Below the pieces are notes generated by a model that had not been told where the DNA came from, ran no database searches, and saw nothing but the letters and a program-made list of their open reading frames with translations. The position numbers and the translations under genes are program-made. Below are positions 33,701 through 41,369 of a DNA stretch of 64,000 bases, piece after piece. Origin of the DNA: Proteiniclasticum sp043951855 (GTDB taxonomy: Bacteria; Bacillota; Clostridia; Clostridiales; Clostridiaceae); contig NZ_JBINJW010000006.1 in the NCBI RefSeq assembly GCF_043951855.1, positions 1 through 64,000 of the forward strand. The letters are read 5' to 3'. Each line of letters opens with the position of its first letter. Positions within the stretch are counted from its first letter, which is position 1.

Positions 33701-34362
33701 AGGATGCCTTCAGAAAGAGGCTGAACGATCTGAGAAGACAGATCACAGCACTGGGCAATGTAAATGTGGCTGCCATAGAAGAGTTCAGAGAGGTGTCAGA
33801 GCACAGCGCATTTCTGACTACCCAAAGGGATGATCTTGAAAAAGCGAAGCTGGAGCTGAAAGAGCTGATTATGGATATGACGCTTCGCATGAGAACACTC
33901 TTTACAGAAAACTTCAAAGTGATGAATGAAAACTTCAATGACACTTTCAGGAGACTTTTTCAGGGTGGAAATGCAAAGCTGCTTCTGGGTGAAGGAGATA
34001 TACTGGAAGCGCCTATTGAAATCAGTGTTCAGCCCCCGGGCAAGAAACTTCAGAACATAACCCTTATGAGTGGTGGAGAAAAAGTGCTTTCGGCCATTGC
34101 GCTGACATTTGCGATTCTCCGAATGAAACCGACACCGTTCTGCATACTGGATGAAATTGAAGCGGCGCTCGATGATGCGAATGTTTACAGGTTTGCAGAA
34201 TTTCTTACGGAATTTGCAAGAGACACACAATTTATTTTGATTACACATAGAAAAGGTACAATGGAAGCGGCGAATGCCCTTTATGGTGTAACCATGGAAG
34301 AAAAGGGGATTTCCAAAATTGTTTCCATGGATCTTTCCGTGGCAAGGAGTGAAAATGGCTAA
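30796..34362 (+). CDS. smc: Chromosome segregation protein SMC
   Basis: The ATPase of the bacterial condensin, working with ScpA and ScpB (not in this window). The N-terminal Walker A is GPNGSGKSN (Lys37). Long coiled coils flank a glycine-rich hinge (about residues 510-680, with GGSLTGGS). The C-terminal lobe has the ABC signature LMSGGEK (about 1090) and Walker B FCILDEIEAALDD (Asp1119, Glu1120). Length is 1188 residues, normal. It overlaps ftsY by 8 nt. Confidence 0.98.
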   Translation: MYLKSIEIRGFKSFADRTLLDFNNGITAVVGPNGSGKSNISDAVRWVLGEQKVKSLRGGKMEDVIFAGTDFRKPLGFAEVTLLLDNSEKKLPVPYSEVSVTRKLFRSGESEYLINNTTCRLKDIHELFMDTGIGKEGYSLIGQGKIEAILSGKMDDRRALLEEAAGIVKYKSRKEESEKKMVNTEQNLLRVNDILNTYEERIGPLQKEKEKAEKFLVLSKEQREILISLILSDLEEFDAEKASLDEKLSRVSRNYDEIERKRAEATTSRDALELAMEEKKERETELKEEFYRKREQNESASNEIKMLYQLIEDRKKTLAKNEKSIELNTKRLSEEEESQMERSSEIESGQSEISEVSRYLDEKRMRKAELSESLKLSENAQKGLRDEDEDTDQKIRSIQDKARASYSDRDTLKGKVENIISMISSYKASSSMNEMAKKDTDREILELKEKIRQEEKVLLDRKDSAGKVLHELNELDSRVKNMDYDLRGQESQMKLLKNLEEHYEGYTRSVKSLMTYLKSSSHKLSGKVNLVGEVIKPNKGFELALEVALGSQVNNIITPTDNDAKELIGILRSKSYGRATFYPLNVMKGYKAKDPSLKRGKLLGNLFDLVNFEKKYEGIAANLLGRVFVASNMDEALLAAKEMGYTMRIVTLEGDIINAGGSLTGGSLYKKSSGIFSRKKDLEDLAVSYAALKESRLQEVARRSEIEKVLQERAREERECSYTISNYKMDLAKLSERQEGFQKDMMRLEKIISEAERDLSSRQMELKTLDQTIAQMDEKIHDLMTQKEKNKDYLKEIKDKRTREYQEFDELTAFIMEESVKEGRLLEAHDAKKKALARVREDIAALKQSLNELNEEKEATALEVIHSEQRIDEMKSEVTELQNELAGMEKKLDEMSMEEVKDKSTFKELQGLVRTLDEEFYVLDKELYKVKDAIDKLEKEKISLLNKINDELNLTLAEAKEERIPIPDKDAFRKRLNDLRRQITALGNVNVAAIEEFREVSEHSAFLTTQRDDLEKAKLELKELIMDMTLRMRTLFTENFKVMNENFNDTFRRLFQGGNAKLLLGEGDILEAPIEISVQPPGKKLQNITLMSGGEKVLSAIALTFAILRMKPTPFCILDEIEAALDDANVYRFAEFLTEFARDTQFILITHRKGTMEAANALYGVTMEEKGISKIVSMDLSVARSENG

Positions 34363-35260
34363 TTTTTTTGAAAAACTGAAAAGCGGATTAAGCAAGACCA
34401 GAGACAACATCACCGGTAAGATGAATGAAGTGCTGGGGCTTGCCATGACCATTGATGAGGATCTCTTTGAAGAGCTGGAGGAAGTGCTGATCACGTCTGA
34501 TGTGGGGTATGAAACGTCCATGATTCTCATTGAGAAACTGAGGCAGAAGATCAGACTTCAGAAGATCACAGAGGTGGATATGGTTTCAGGTGCACTGAAG
34601 GAAGTGATTTCCGAGTTCATGGAAGACGAGGAGAAGAAGTTCAAGGTGGAAAAGCCTACGATTATTCTGGTCATCGGAGTCAATGGCGTAGGCAAGACCA
34701 CATCCATCGGGAAACTGGCGCATAAGTATAAAAAAGAAGGCAGAAAAGTGATCATGGCGGCAGCGGACACATTCAGAGCTGCAGCCATCGATCAGCTTGA
34801 GGTCTGGGCGAAGAGAGCCGATGTGGACATCGTAAGGCATCAGGAGGGTTCTGACCCTGCGGCAGTGGTATTTGATGCGCTGCAGGCGTTCAAGGCGAGG
34901 AATGGGGATGTGCTGCTTGTTGATACAGCAGGAAGACTTCATAACAAGAAGAATCTCATGAATGAGCTGGAGAAAATCAGAAGAGTCATCGACAGGGAAT
35001 ATGGAGATGCCAATATCTATTCCCTGCTGGTTCTGGATGGAACCAGCGGACAGAATGCTGTGATTCAGGCAAAGGAATTCCAGAAGGTGGCTGAGCTCGA
35101 CGGAATCGTTCTGACCAAGCTGGATGGTACAGCCAAGGGTGGAGTGGTGCTTTCCATCAAAGAGACCCTGAAGATTCCGGTAGTCTATATCGGAGTCGGT
35201 GAGGGGATCGATGATCTGGAAGACTTTGATGCCAAGGCTTTTGCGGAAGCGCTCATCTGA
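34355..35260 (+). CDS. ftsY: SRP receptor FtsY
   Basis: The membrane-associated SRP receptor GTPase that docks ribosome-SRP complexes at the Sec translocon. The G1 loop GVNGVGKTT (Lys114), DTAGRLH and TKLDGTAKGG are present. I start at ATG 34355 behind GCAAGGAGTGAAA; an in-frame ATG at 34319 within smc is unlikely. At 301 residues it has only a short N-terminal part and lacks the long acidic A domain of E. coli FtsY, as is usual in Firmicutes. Confidence 0.97.
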   Translation: MANFFEKLKSGLSKTRDNITGKMNEVLGLAMTIDEDLFEELEEVLITSDVGYETSMILIEKLRQKIRLQKITEVDMVSGALKEVISEFMEDEEKKFKVEKPTIILVIGVNGVGKTTSIGKLAHKYKKEGRKVIMAAADTFRAAAIDQLEVWAKRADVDIVRHQEGSDPAAVVFDALQAFKARNGDVLLVDTAGRLHNKKNLMNELEKIRRVIDREYGDANIYSLLVLDGTSGQNAVIQAKEFQKVAELDGIVLTKLDGTAKGGVVLSIKETLKIPVVYIGVGEGIDDLEDFDAKAFAEALI

Positions 35261-35294
35261 TCGGGTAACATGATTCACGCTGAAAAAATTTTTT

Positions 35295-35337
35295 TAACGC
35301 TGTCAGGTAAAAGTACTTGACAGCGTTATGCTTTTTA
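35295..35337 (+). terminator. Terminator between ftsY and ylxM
   Basis: TAACGCTGTCA (35295-35305) and TGACAGCGTTA (35318-35328) form a perfect 11 bp stem, followed by TGCTTTTT. It ends the smc-ftsY transcript or attenuates ylxM-ffh. Confidence 0.8.
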
Positions 35338-35367
35338 GGTAAACTAATCCATGTGGTAGGTGAGGTT

Positions 35368-35685
35368 ATGGAAGACAGAATTGAAATATCCTTGTTGATG
35401 GATTTTTATGGGAAGCTTTTGACGGATAAGCAGAGAAATATTTTAGATCAATACTATAATATGGATTACTCTTTATCAGAAATCGCGGAGAATCAGAATA
35501 CCAGCAGACAAGCAATTCATGACCTGATCAGAAGATGTTATAAGACCCTCAATGATTATGAAGATAAGCTTAGTCTTCTTAAATCTTCCATTAAGGAAGA
35601 AGAGATCAAAGAGCGTATGAAAACACTTTTATTAGAGAAAAATTGTTACTGTAGTGAAATCGAAAAACTCCTGAAGGAGTTATAA
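35368..35685 (+). CDS. ylxM: SRP-associated HTH protein YlxM
   Basis: A 105-residue YlxM/p13 protein. It begins EDRIEISLLMDFYGKLLT and has a sigma-70 region 4-like helix-turn-helix (SLSEIAENQNTSRQAIHDLI, residues about 35-54). In Gram-positives YlxM associates with SRP and stimulates its GTPase cycle. I start at ATG 35368 behind GGTGAGG; the longer in-frame reading begins inside the terminator. ffh follows after 11 nt. Confidence 0.93.
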   Translation: MEDRIEISLLMDFYGKLLTDKQRNILDQYYNMDYSLSEIAENQNTSRQAIHDLIRRCYKTLNDYEDKLSLLKSSIKEEEIKERMKTLLLEKNCYCSEIEKLLKEL

Positions 35686-35696
35686 GGAGGGATTAC

Positions 35697-37040
35697 ATGG
35701 CCTTCGACAGTTTGGCGGAAAGACTCCAGGAAGCCTTCAAAAAGCTTCGTGGAAAAGGAAAGCTGACAGAAAATGACATAAAAGAAGCCATGAGAGAAGT
35801 ACGGCTAGCCCTTCTGGAAGCTGATGTGAATTTCAAAGTCGTCAAAAACTTTGTGAAGAAAGTCAGCGAAAAGGCTACTGGCAGTGAGGTCCTTGAAAGC
35901 CTTACACCAGGACAGCAGGTGGTTAAAATCGTAAATGAAGAACTGACTGCACTGATGGGTGGTAGTGAAGCAAAGCTTAACTTTGATTCCTCTATTACCG
36001 CATTCATGCTTGTAGGTCTTCAGGGTGCGGGTAAAACGACCATGGCTGGAAAGCTTGCCTTGCATCTTCGCAAGAGAAACAGAAAGCCGCTTCTTGTAGC
36101 AGCAGATATTTACAGGCCTGCGGCCATCAAACAGCTGCAGATTGTAGGCAAACAGATCGACATCCCGGTATTTGCCATGGGCGATAAAGTAAGCCCTGTG
36201 GACATTGCCAAAGCGTCCATGGAATATGCCCGAAAAGAAGGCTGCGATGTGGTTATCGTAGATACCGCTGGTAGACTTCACATCGACGAGGAACTCATGA
36301 ATGAGCTGAAGAGCATCAAGTCTTCCATAAGACCTATGGAAACGCTGCTCGTGGTCGATGCCATGACTGGACAGGATGCTGTCAATGTATCCGAGAGTTT
36401 CAATAATTCTCTGGATCTTACAGGCGTGATCCTGACGAAACTCGACGGTGACACCAGAGGCGGTGCAGCGCTTTCCATCAGGGAAGTGACTGGAAAGCCG
36501 ATCAAGTTCTCTGGTGTAGGCGAGAAAATGAGCGATTTGGAAGTGTTCCATCCGGAACGAATGGCGAGCCGAATTCTAGGCATGGGTGATGTGCTTTCTC
36601 TTATTGAGCAGGCAGAATCAGCCATTGATGAAAAAGAGGCCAGGGAACTGGGCTCAAAGATGATGAGTAAGGAATTCAACTATGAAGATTACCTGAAAGC
36701 CTTTGAGCAGATGCAGAAACTTGGACCCCTCAACAAAATCATGGAAATGATGCCTGGAATGAACAGCAAGGAAATGAAGGGACTGAATCTTGATGACAGT
36801 GAAAAGGAAATGATGAAGACGAAAAGCATCATCCATTCCATGACAGCCAAGGAAAGAAAAAACCCGAAATTACTTGAAAACGCATCTCGGAAAAAGAGAA
36901 TCGCGAAAGGTTCAGGCGTAACCATACAAGATGTCAACAAAGTCATCAAAGGTTTTGACAATATGAAGAAAATGATGAAACAGATGGGGAATATGCAGAA
37001 GGGTTCCAAAAAGGGACTGTTCGGTAAAATGCCCTTTTAA
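35697..37040 (+). CDS. ffh: Signal recognition particle protein Ffh
   Basis: The SRP GTPase that binds signal peptides and SRP RNA. The N and G domains carry GLQGAGKTT (from residue 107, Lys113), DTAGRLH and TKLDGDTRGG. The C-terminal M domain (about residues 300-447) is methionine-rich, with MMPGM and runs such as MKKMMKQMGNMQ forming the signal-peptide groove. Length is 447 residues. TAAGGAGG precedes the start. It leads into rpsP, the usual order. Confidence 0.98.
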   Translation: MAFDSLAERLQEAFKKLRGKGKLTENDIKEAMREVRLALLEADVNFKVVKNFVKKVSEKATGSEVLESLTPGQQVVKIVNEELTALMGGSEAKLNFDSSITAFMLVGLQGAGKTTMAGKLALHLRKRNRKPLLVAADIYRPAAIKQLQIVGKQIDIPVFAMGDKVSPVDIAKASMEYARKEGCDVVIVDTAGRLHIDEELMNELKSIKSSIRPMETLLVVDAMTGQDAVNVSESFNNSLDLTGVILTKLDGDTRGGAALSIREVTGKPIKFSGVGEKMSDLEVFHPERMASRILGMGDVLSLIEQAESAIDEKEARELGSKMMSKEFNYEDYLKAFEQMQKLGPLNKIMEMMPGMNSKEMKGLNLDDSEKEMMKTKSIIHSMTAKERKNPKLLENASRKKRIAKGSGVTIQDVNKVIKGFDNMKKMMKQMGNMQKGSKKGLFGKMPF

Positions 37041-37067
37041 CACAAATATTCAGGAGGTGAATGATAA

Positions 37068-37313
37068 ATGGCAGTAAAGATTAGATTAAGAAGAATGGGA
37101 TCCAAGAAGGCTCCTTTTTACAGACTGGTTGTTGCAGATTCAAAGAGTCCTAGAGACGGTAAGTTTATCGAGGAGATTGGTTTCTACAATCCAGTAAGCG
37201 TACCTAAGGAAGTCAAGATTGATGCTGAAAAGGCAACAGAATGGTTAAACAAGGGAGCTCAGCCTACAGAGGTTGTTGCTAAACTATTTGACAAGGCTGG
37301 AATCAAGAAGTAA
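37068..37313 (+). CDS. rpsP: 30S ribosomal protein S16
   Basis: An 81-residue S16 starting AVKIRLRRMGSKKAPFYR, the conserved N-terminus, with VADSKSPRDGKFIEEIG. AGGAGGTG precedes the ATG. It is followed by khpA after 14 nt, in the order rpsP-khpA-rimM-trmD-rplS. Confidence 0.98.
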   Translation: MAVKIRLRRMGSKKAPFYRLVVADSKSPRDGKFIEEIGFYNPVSVPKEVKIDAEKATEWLNKGAQPTEVVAKLFDKAGIKK

Positions 37314-37327
37314 TCGGAGGGAATGAC

Positions 37328-37558
37328 ATGAAAGAATTAGTTGAGTTTATCGCTAAGGAATTGGTAGATCACCCCGAAGAAGTTTCCGTCACAGAAGTGG
37401 ACAACGATAGTTCTCTTACCCTGGAACTCAGAGTGAACGCTGAGGATATGGGCAAGGTCATCGGTAAGCAGGGGAAAATTGCCAAAGCAATCAGAACTGT
37501 GGTAAAAGCCGCTTCCATGAAGGAAAACAAGAAAGTACATGTGGAAATAGTAGAATAA
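37328..37558 (+). CDS. khpA: KH-domain RNA-binding protein KhpA (YlqC)
   Basis: A 76-residue single KH-domain protein. The GXXG-type RNA-binding loop is visible in MGKVIGKQGKIAKAIRT (residues about 38-54). KhpA pairs with KhpB/Jag in Gram-positives and affects cell elongation and RNA regulation. A hairpin at 37571 follows. Confidence 0.93.
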   Translation: MKELVEFIAKELVDHPEEVSVTEVDNDSSLTLELRVNAEDMGKVIGKQGKIAKAIRTVVKAASMKENKKVHVEIVE

Positions 37559-37570
37559 GCTATTTTTCTT

Positions 37571-37597
37571 AGCCTGCTTAGAAATAAGTGGGCTTTT
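37571..37597 (+). terminator. Hairpin between khpA and rimM
   Basis: AGCCTGCTTA-GAAA-TAAGTGGGCT is a 10 bp stem with two G-U pairs and a GAAA tetraloop, then TTTT. Probably a partial terminator inside the operon. Confidence 0.6.
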
Positions 37598-37642
37598 AGA
37601 ATATTTGGACGAAGTAAGGCTAAGAATGAAGAAGAGGTAGTT

Positions 37643-38140
37643 ATGAAGAAATTTCTAACCATTGGTGAAATTACAAAACCCCATGGCATAAAGGGTGAAA
37701 TCAAGGTTTTTCCTTTAACGGACGATATCAGCAGGTTCAAGAAGCTCAAAAGAGTCTTCATTGACGGAAAAGAAGTGAATGTAGTGTATGTGACCGTGGG
37801 CAGCGATCGTGCAATCATGAAGCTTGAAGGTTGTGAGAGCATTGATGAGGCTGAAAGATATCGAAGAAAAACAATTGAAGTACCGAGAGAAGAAGCGGTG
37901 AAACTGGAAGAGGGTGCTTATTTCATTGAAGATCTCAAAGACTGCACAGTCTATGACAGTGAGGGGAAAGAACTGGGTCCTGTGGATGAAGTGATTCAGA
38001 CAGGTGCCAATGATGTATACTGGATCAGAAAGCCCAAAGAACTGCTTATTCCTGCCATCAGAGATGTGGTTCTTGAGGTGAACATCGAGGAAGAAAAAAT
38101 CATCATAAAGCCTGTCAGGGAGTGGATGGATGAGGATTGA
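37643..38140 (+). CDS. rimM: Ribosome maturation factor RimM
   Basis: Assists 30S head assembly near S19. It begins FLTIGEITKPHGIKGEIKV, the family N-terminus, and has the PRC-barrel C-terminal domain with YFIEDLKDCTVYDSEG and IPAIRDVVLEVN. Length is 165 residues. trmD starts 11 nt before its stop. Confidence 0.96.
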   Translation: MKKFLTIGEITKPHGIKGEIKVFPLTDDISRFKKLKRVFIDGKEVNVVYVTVGSDRAIMKLEGCESIDEAERYRRKTIEVPREEAVKLEEGAYFIEDLKDCTVYDSEGKELGPVDEVIQTGANDVYWIRKPKELLIPAIRDVVLEVNIEEEKIIIKPVREWMDED

Positions 38141-38861
38141 CATACTCACGCTGTTTCCAGACATGTTCAGTCTGTTCAATGAAAGCATCATCGGAAGAGG
38201 GAAAGAGAAAGGTCTATACACCATCCATACGACAAACATACGAGACTTCTCCAAGGACAAGCACAGGAAGGTGGATGACTATCCCTATGGTGGAGGCAGC
38301 GGCCTTGTGATGACCGTCCAGCCTATAAGAGATGCGATACGGGAGACGAAGAAAGTGAATAAAGGTAGCGTGATCTTTCTTGGACCCAAAGGAAAGACTT
38401 TTGATCAGAAAATGGCAGAAGAGCTCTCGAAAAAAGACGGTCTCATCTTTCTCTGCGGCCATTATGAAGGGATAGACGAAAGAATCTACCAAGACGTCGA
38501 TATGGAGGTTTCTCTGGGGGATTTCATACTCACCGGAGGTGAAATGGCGGCGATTCCCATCATCGACAGTATCCTGAGACTGAAAGAAGGCGTGCTAGGC
38601 ACAGACGAGAGTTCCGTAGAGGAAAGCTTTTCTGAAAATCTACTGGAATATCCGCAGTACACAAGACCTGAAGAGTATGAGCATCAGAAGGTACCGGAAA
38701 TACTTCTTTCTGGTCATCATGAAAATATCAGGCAGTGGAGAAGGTACATGATGCTGAAAACAACCATGGAGAGAAGACCGGATCTTTATGAAAAACATGT
38801 CCTGTCCAAAGATGATAGGAAGATTCTGAAAAAGTTTGCGAAAATGGAAGAAAATAAATAG
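38130..38861 (+). CDS. trmD: tRNA (guanine37-N1)-methyltransferase
   Basis: Methylates G37 of several tRNAs, preventing frameshifts. SPOUT-class motifs are RIDILTLFPDMF at the N-terminus, DDYPYGGGSGLVM, the knotted SAM site FLCGHYEGIDERI, and VSLGDFILTGGE. Length is 243 residues. Translation is coupled to rimM by an 11 nt overlap. Confidence 0.97.
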   Translation: MRIDILTLFPDMFSLFNESIIGRGKEKGLYTIHTTNIRDFSKDKHRKVDDYPYGGGSGLVMTVQPIRDAIRETKKVNKGSVIFLGPKGKTFDQKMAEELSKKDGLIFLCGHYEGIDERIYQDVDMEVSLGDFILTGGEMAAIPIIDSILRLKEGVLGTDESSVEESFSENLLEYPQYTRPEEYEHQKVPEILLSGHHENIRQWRRYMMLKTTMERRPDLYEKHVLSKDDRKILKKFAKMEENK

Positions 38862-38868
38862 ATTCCAC

Positions 38869-38898
38869 TTGTACTGACAGCATTTGTTGTGCTAAAAT
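38869..38898 (+). promoter_or_regulatory. Promoter of rplS
   Basis: TTGTAC (38869-38874), an 18 nt spacer ending in TGC and TAAAAT (38893-38898), starting inside the last bases after trmD. Confidence 0.65.
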
Positions 38899-38916
38899 AT
38901 AATTTGTGCTAGTACG

Positions 38917-38954
38917 GGCGTTCCACTGAGAATATAAGATTCTGTATGAACGTC
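38917..38954 (+). promoter_or_regulatory. Candidate L19 leader RNA
   Basis: GGCGTTC (38917-38923) pairs with GAACGTC (38948-38954), and inside it AGAAT (38929-38933) pairs with ATTCT (38939-38943). It lies between the rplS promoter and AGGAGG. Position and shape fit the Firmicute L19 autoregulatory leader family; a covariance search would decide. Confidence 0.6.
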
Positions 38955-38980
38955 AATTTATCTATAGGAGGGAATGCACT

Positions 38981-39328
38981 ATGAACGAATTAATCAGAGC
39001 TATTGAAGCTGAGCAGATCAGAGAATCTGCATTACCAGAATTTAACGTGGGAGATACTGTTAAGGTACACGTTAGAATCAAAGAAGGCGAAAAGGAAAGA
39101 ATCCAGGTATTCGAAGGCGCAGTAATCAAGATTCAGAACGGTGGAGCCAGAGAAAACTTCACAGTAAGAAGACTTGCTTATGGTGTTGGCGTAGAAAGAA
39201 CTTTCCCAGTAAATTCACCATCCGTAGACAAGCTTGAAGTTGTCAGAAGAGGTAGAGTAAGAAGAGCTAAGCTGTTCTATCTTAGAGACAGAGTCGGTAA
39301 GGCTGCTAAGGTTAAGAACGCTAGATAA
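38981..39328 (+). CDS. rplS: 50S ribosomal protein L19
   Basis: A 115-residue L19. Diagnostic text includes PEFNVGDTVKVHVRIKEG (residues about 18-35), RIQVFEGAVIK and ERTFPVNSP, ending with the basic segment RRGRVRRAKLFYLR. TAGGAGGGAATGC precedes the ATG. It has its own promoter, leader and terminator, so it can be expressed apart from trmD. Confidence 0.98.
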   Translation: MNELIRAIEAEQIRESALPEFNVGDTVKVHVRIKEGEKERIQVFEGAVIKIQNGGARENFTVRRLAYGVGVERTFPVNSPSVDKLEVVRRGRVRRAKLFYLRDRVGKAAKVKNAR

Positions 39329-39334
39329 GATGAT

Positions 39335-39360
39335 AAAAAAGAGGCTACGGTCTCTTTTTT
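39335..39360 (+). terminator. Terminator after rplS
   Basis: AAAAAAGAG and CTCTTTTTT pair over 9 bp around an 8 nt loop; the T-run is built into the stem. Confidence 0.8.
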
Positions 39361-39390
39361 GTTTTATATATACTATGTCATTCCTGTTTT

Positions 39391-39421
39391 TTGAGACAAT
39401 TTCTGCACTTATATGTATAAT
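39391..39421 (+). promoter_or_regulatory. Candidate promoter of the rbgA leader
   Basis: TTGAGA (39391-39396), a 19 nt spacer and exact TATAAT (39416-39421). It gives a leader of about 200 nt before rbgA. Confidence 0.5.
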
Positions 39422-39427
39422 AATAAA

Positions 39428-39626
39428 GAAAGAAATGCTGACGGGAATCGTCATGAGAAACCGAAAGTGACAGGATTCGATAAGGTCATGTGCGCGTGGC
39501 GCAAGTCAGGCGAAGATCGTTGAAGATGGAATGGGAATGGGAAGTCTGCTATCGAGCAGTACGTTCATCCCTCAGATGATCCATTATGGAATGAACAGAT
39601 TTTACTACAGGAAGGAAGTGTACTAG
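39428..39626 (+). promoter_or_regulatory. Structured leader or unassigned RNA upstream of rbgA
   Basis: This stretch has little coding potential but several hairpins: 39445-39453 with 39468-39478 (9 bp, 2 nt bulge), TGCGC/GCGCA at 39491-39503, and a long imperfect stem at 39533-39571 capped by CTGCT-ATCG-AGCAG. GTTCAT and ATGAAC, and TCCAT-T-ATGGA, lie further down. I do not recognise a riboswitch, T-box or known small RNA in it. Confidence 0.4.
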
Positions 39627-40490
39627 ATGGATATGCAAAAAATAAACTGGTTTCCAGGCCATATGGTCAAAACCAGAAGAGAAATCACGGCAAATCTGAA
39701 GCTGGTTGATGCAGTCATAGAAATCCGAGATGCGAGAATCGTGTCATCGTCTCAGAATCCGGAAATTGACAAGATCATCGAAAACAAGCCGAGAATCATT
39801 CTGCTGAATAAAGCGGACATGGCGGAAGACCAGGTGACAAAGCGCTGGAAGAAAAGTCTCGAGAATGAGAGCACACTGGTGCTTGAAGTGAATTCACTCA
39901 CCGGAAAGGGGCTTAATGCCATCAAGCCGACCCTCAACGAACTGCTGAAGGATAAGATTGCAAGAAACAAGGAACGCGGCATCGTCAATTACACCATTCG
40001 TGCCATGGTGGTCGGAATTCCAAATGTGGGGAAAAGCTCATTCATAAACCGAATGGCAAAGAATGCCATTGCAAAGGTAGGAAACAGACCAGGAGTCACA
40101 AAGAACAAGCAGTGGATCAAGACAAAGGAAGGCATTGAGCTTTTAGATACACCTGGAATCCTCTGGCCGAAATTTGAAGAGGAGACTTCTCTGAATCTGG
40201 CTTTTACAGGTGCCATCAAAGATGAGATCATGGATACGGAAACACTGGCTTTAAGGCTCATTGAAAGACTGTCTCATCACTATAAGGATCGCCTCATCGA
40301 AAGATATGCTCTGGAAGAGTTTTCAGAAGATCCACTGGAAAATATGGACAACATCGCAAGGAAAAGAGGATGCATCATCAAAGGTGGAGAAATCGACTAT
40401 ATGCGTGTGGCGGTGATGATTCTGGACGAGTTCAGAAGCGCGAAGCTTGGTAAGATCTCACTGGAATGGCCGGAGGTCTCTCATGATTGA
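39627..40490 (+). CDS. rbgA: Ribosome biogenesis GTPase RbgA (YlqF)
   Basis: Required for late 50S subunit assembly. It starts INWFPGHMVKTRREI, typical of the family. The permuted G motifs are NKAD (residue 61) first, then GIPNVGKSS (from 130, Lys136) and LLDTPG. The C-terminal ANTAR-like helical domain follows. Length is 287 residues. The ATG follows AGGAAGG. It overlaps rnhB by 8 nt. A lepB gene, often present between rplS and rbgA in Clostridium, is absent. Confidence 0.96.
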   Translation: MDMQKINWFPGHMVKTRREITANLKLVDAVIEIRDARIVSSSQNPEIDKIIENKPRIILLNKADMAEDQVTKRWKKSLENESTLVLEVNSLTGKGLNAIKPTLNELLKDKIARNKERGIVNYTIRAMVVGIPNVGKSSFINRMAKNAIAKVGNRPGVTKNKQWIKTKEGIELLDTPGILWPKFEEETSLNLAFTGAIKDEIMDTETLALRLIERLSHHYKDRLIERYALEEFSEDPLENMDNIARKRGCIIKGGEIDYMRVAVMILDEFRSAKLGKISLEWPEVSHD

Positions 40491-41280
40491 ACACATCATG
40501 ACAGGAAGTGTTCCTGAGATAAAATCCTATGTGAAAGAAAACAAAGAAGTGATTTTCAAGGACAGGGAGAACTGCATGAGAATTCTTCGTATGGATAAGA
40601 GGAAAAGCGTGCAGGCTCTGGCGGAGTATCTGGAATGCGAGTATCTGAAGAGAGAAGTGGAAATAGCGAGGGTCAAAGCGCTTTATGATCATGATCTCGC
40701 CTATAATAAAGTGGTATGCGGAGTGGATGAAGTCGGGAGAGGTCCTTTAGCGGGACCTATTGTTGCGGCGGCAGTCATATTGAAACCGGACTCTGCGCTG
40801 GAAAATATGATTCTCGGCATCGATGATTCAAAGAAATTATCGAAGAAGAGAAGAGAAGAACTCGATGTGCTGATCAGGGAGAAAGCTGTGGCATATGGTA
40901 TTTACGAGATGAGCAATCTCGATATAGATCGTCTAGGCATTTCCTACTGTAACCACGAAGTTTTCAGAGGATCTATCAGAAGTCTTGAAATCCCTCCGGA
41001 ACTTGTTCTTTCGGACGGGTATAAGGTGAAAGATTATAAGGGAGAGAATATTTCACTGGTGAAAGGAGATACTTTAAGCGCGTCCATCGCCTGCGCATCT
41101 ATCATCGCCAAGGTACATAGAGACAAACTGATGGAAAGACTCAGCGTCTATTATCCGGAGTACGGGTTTGATCATAATGCAGGCTACGCGAGCCCGGATC
41201 ATATCGCCGCACTGAAGACCATAGGTGCTACACCGGTTCACAGAATGAGTTTTATTCGTAACTTCGTATCAGAGGAATAG
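40483..41280 (+). CDS. rnhB: Ribonuclease HII
   Basis: Removes ribonucleotides and RNA from RNA-DNA hybrids. Catalytic acidic residues lie in CGVDEVGRGPLAGP (Asp82, Glu83); DDSKKLSKKRRE and SIACASIIAKVHRD follow. I start at ATG 40483, 6 nt after CGGAGG; the longer reading from 40447 lies inside rbgA without a ribosome binding site. An N-terminal extension of about 75 residues before the catalytic domain matches other Firmicute RNase HII proteins. Length is 265 residues. Confidence 0.96.
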   Translation: MIEHIMTGSVPEIKSYVKENKEVIFKDRENCMRILRMDKRKSVQALAEYLECEYLKREVEIARVKALYDHDLAYNKVVCGVDEVGRGPLAGPIVAAAVILKPDSALENMILGIDDSKKLSKKRREELDVLIREKAVAYGIYEMSNLDIDRLGISYCNHEVFRGSIRSLEIPPELVLSDGYKVKDYKGENISLVKGDTLSASIACASIIAKVHRDKLMERLSVYYPEYGFDHNAGYASPDHIAALKTIGATPVHRMSFIRNFVSEE

Positions 41281-41312
41281 AAGCAGTGCTTCAGGTTATT
41301 TCTGAATAATAA

Positions 41313-41342
41313 TTGACCTCCAGTGAATAATGTAGCTATGAG
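41313..41342 (+). promoter_or_regulatory. Candidate promoter of dprA
   Basis: TTGACC (41313-41318), an 18 nt spacer and TATGAG (41337-41342). The -35 lies within the left arm of the inverted repeat at 41316-41365. Confidence 0.5.
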
Positions 41343-41369
41343 AAATAGTGAATGTCACTGGAGGTTTTT
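41316..41369 (+). terminator. Inverted repeat: rnhB terminator that also covers the dprA ribosome binding site
   Basis: ACCTCCAGTGA (41316-41326) and TCACTGGAGGT (41355-41365) are perfect 11 nt inverted repeats with a 28 nt loop, followed by TTTT. The right arm contains GGAGG, the dprA ribosome binding site. RNA reading through from rnhB can fold this stem; RNA starting at the local promoter (about 41349) lacks the left arm. Confidence 0.6.

Noticed and set aside
30765..34530. Many long minus-strand frames within smc and ftsY
   Set aside because: They mirror the strongly biased codon use of coiled-coil genes on the plus strand. None has a ribosome binding site or recognisable domain.
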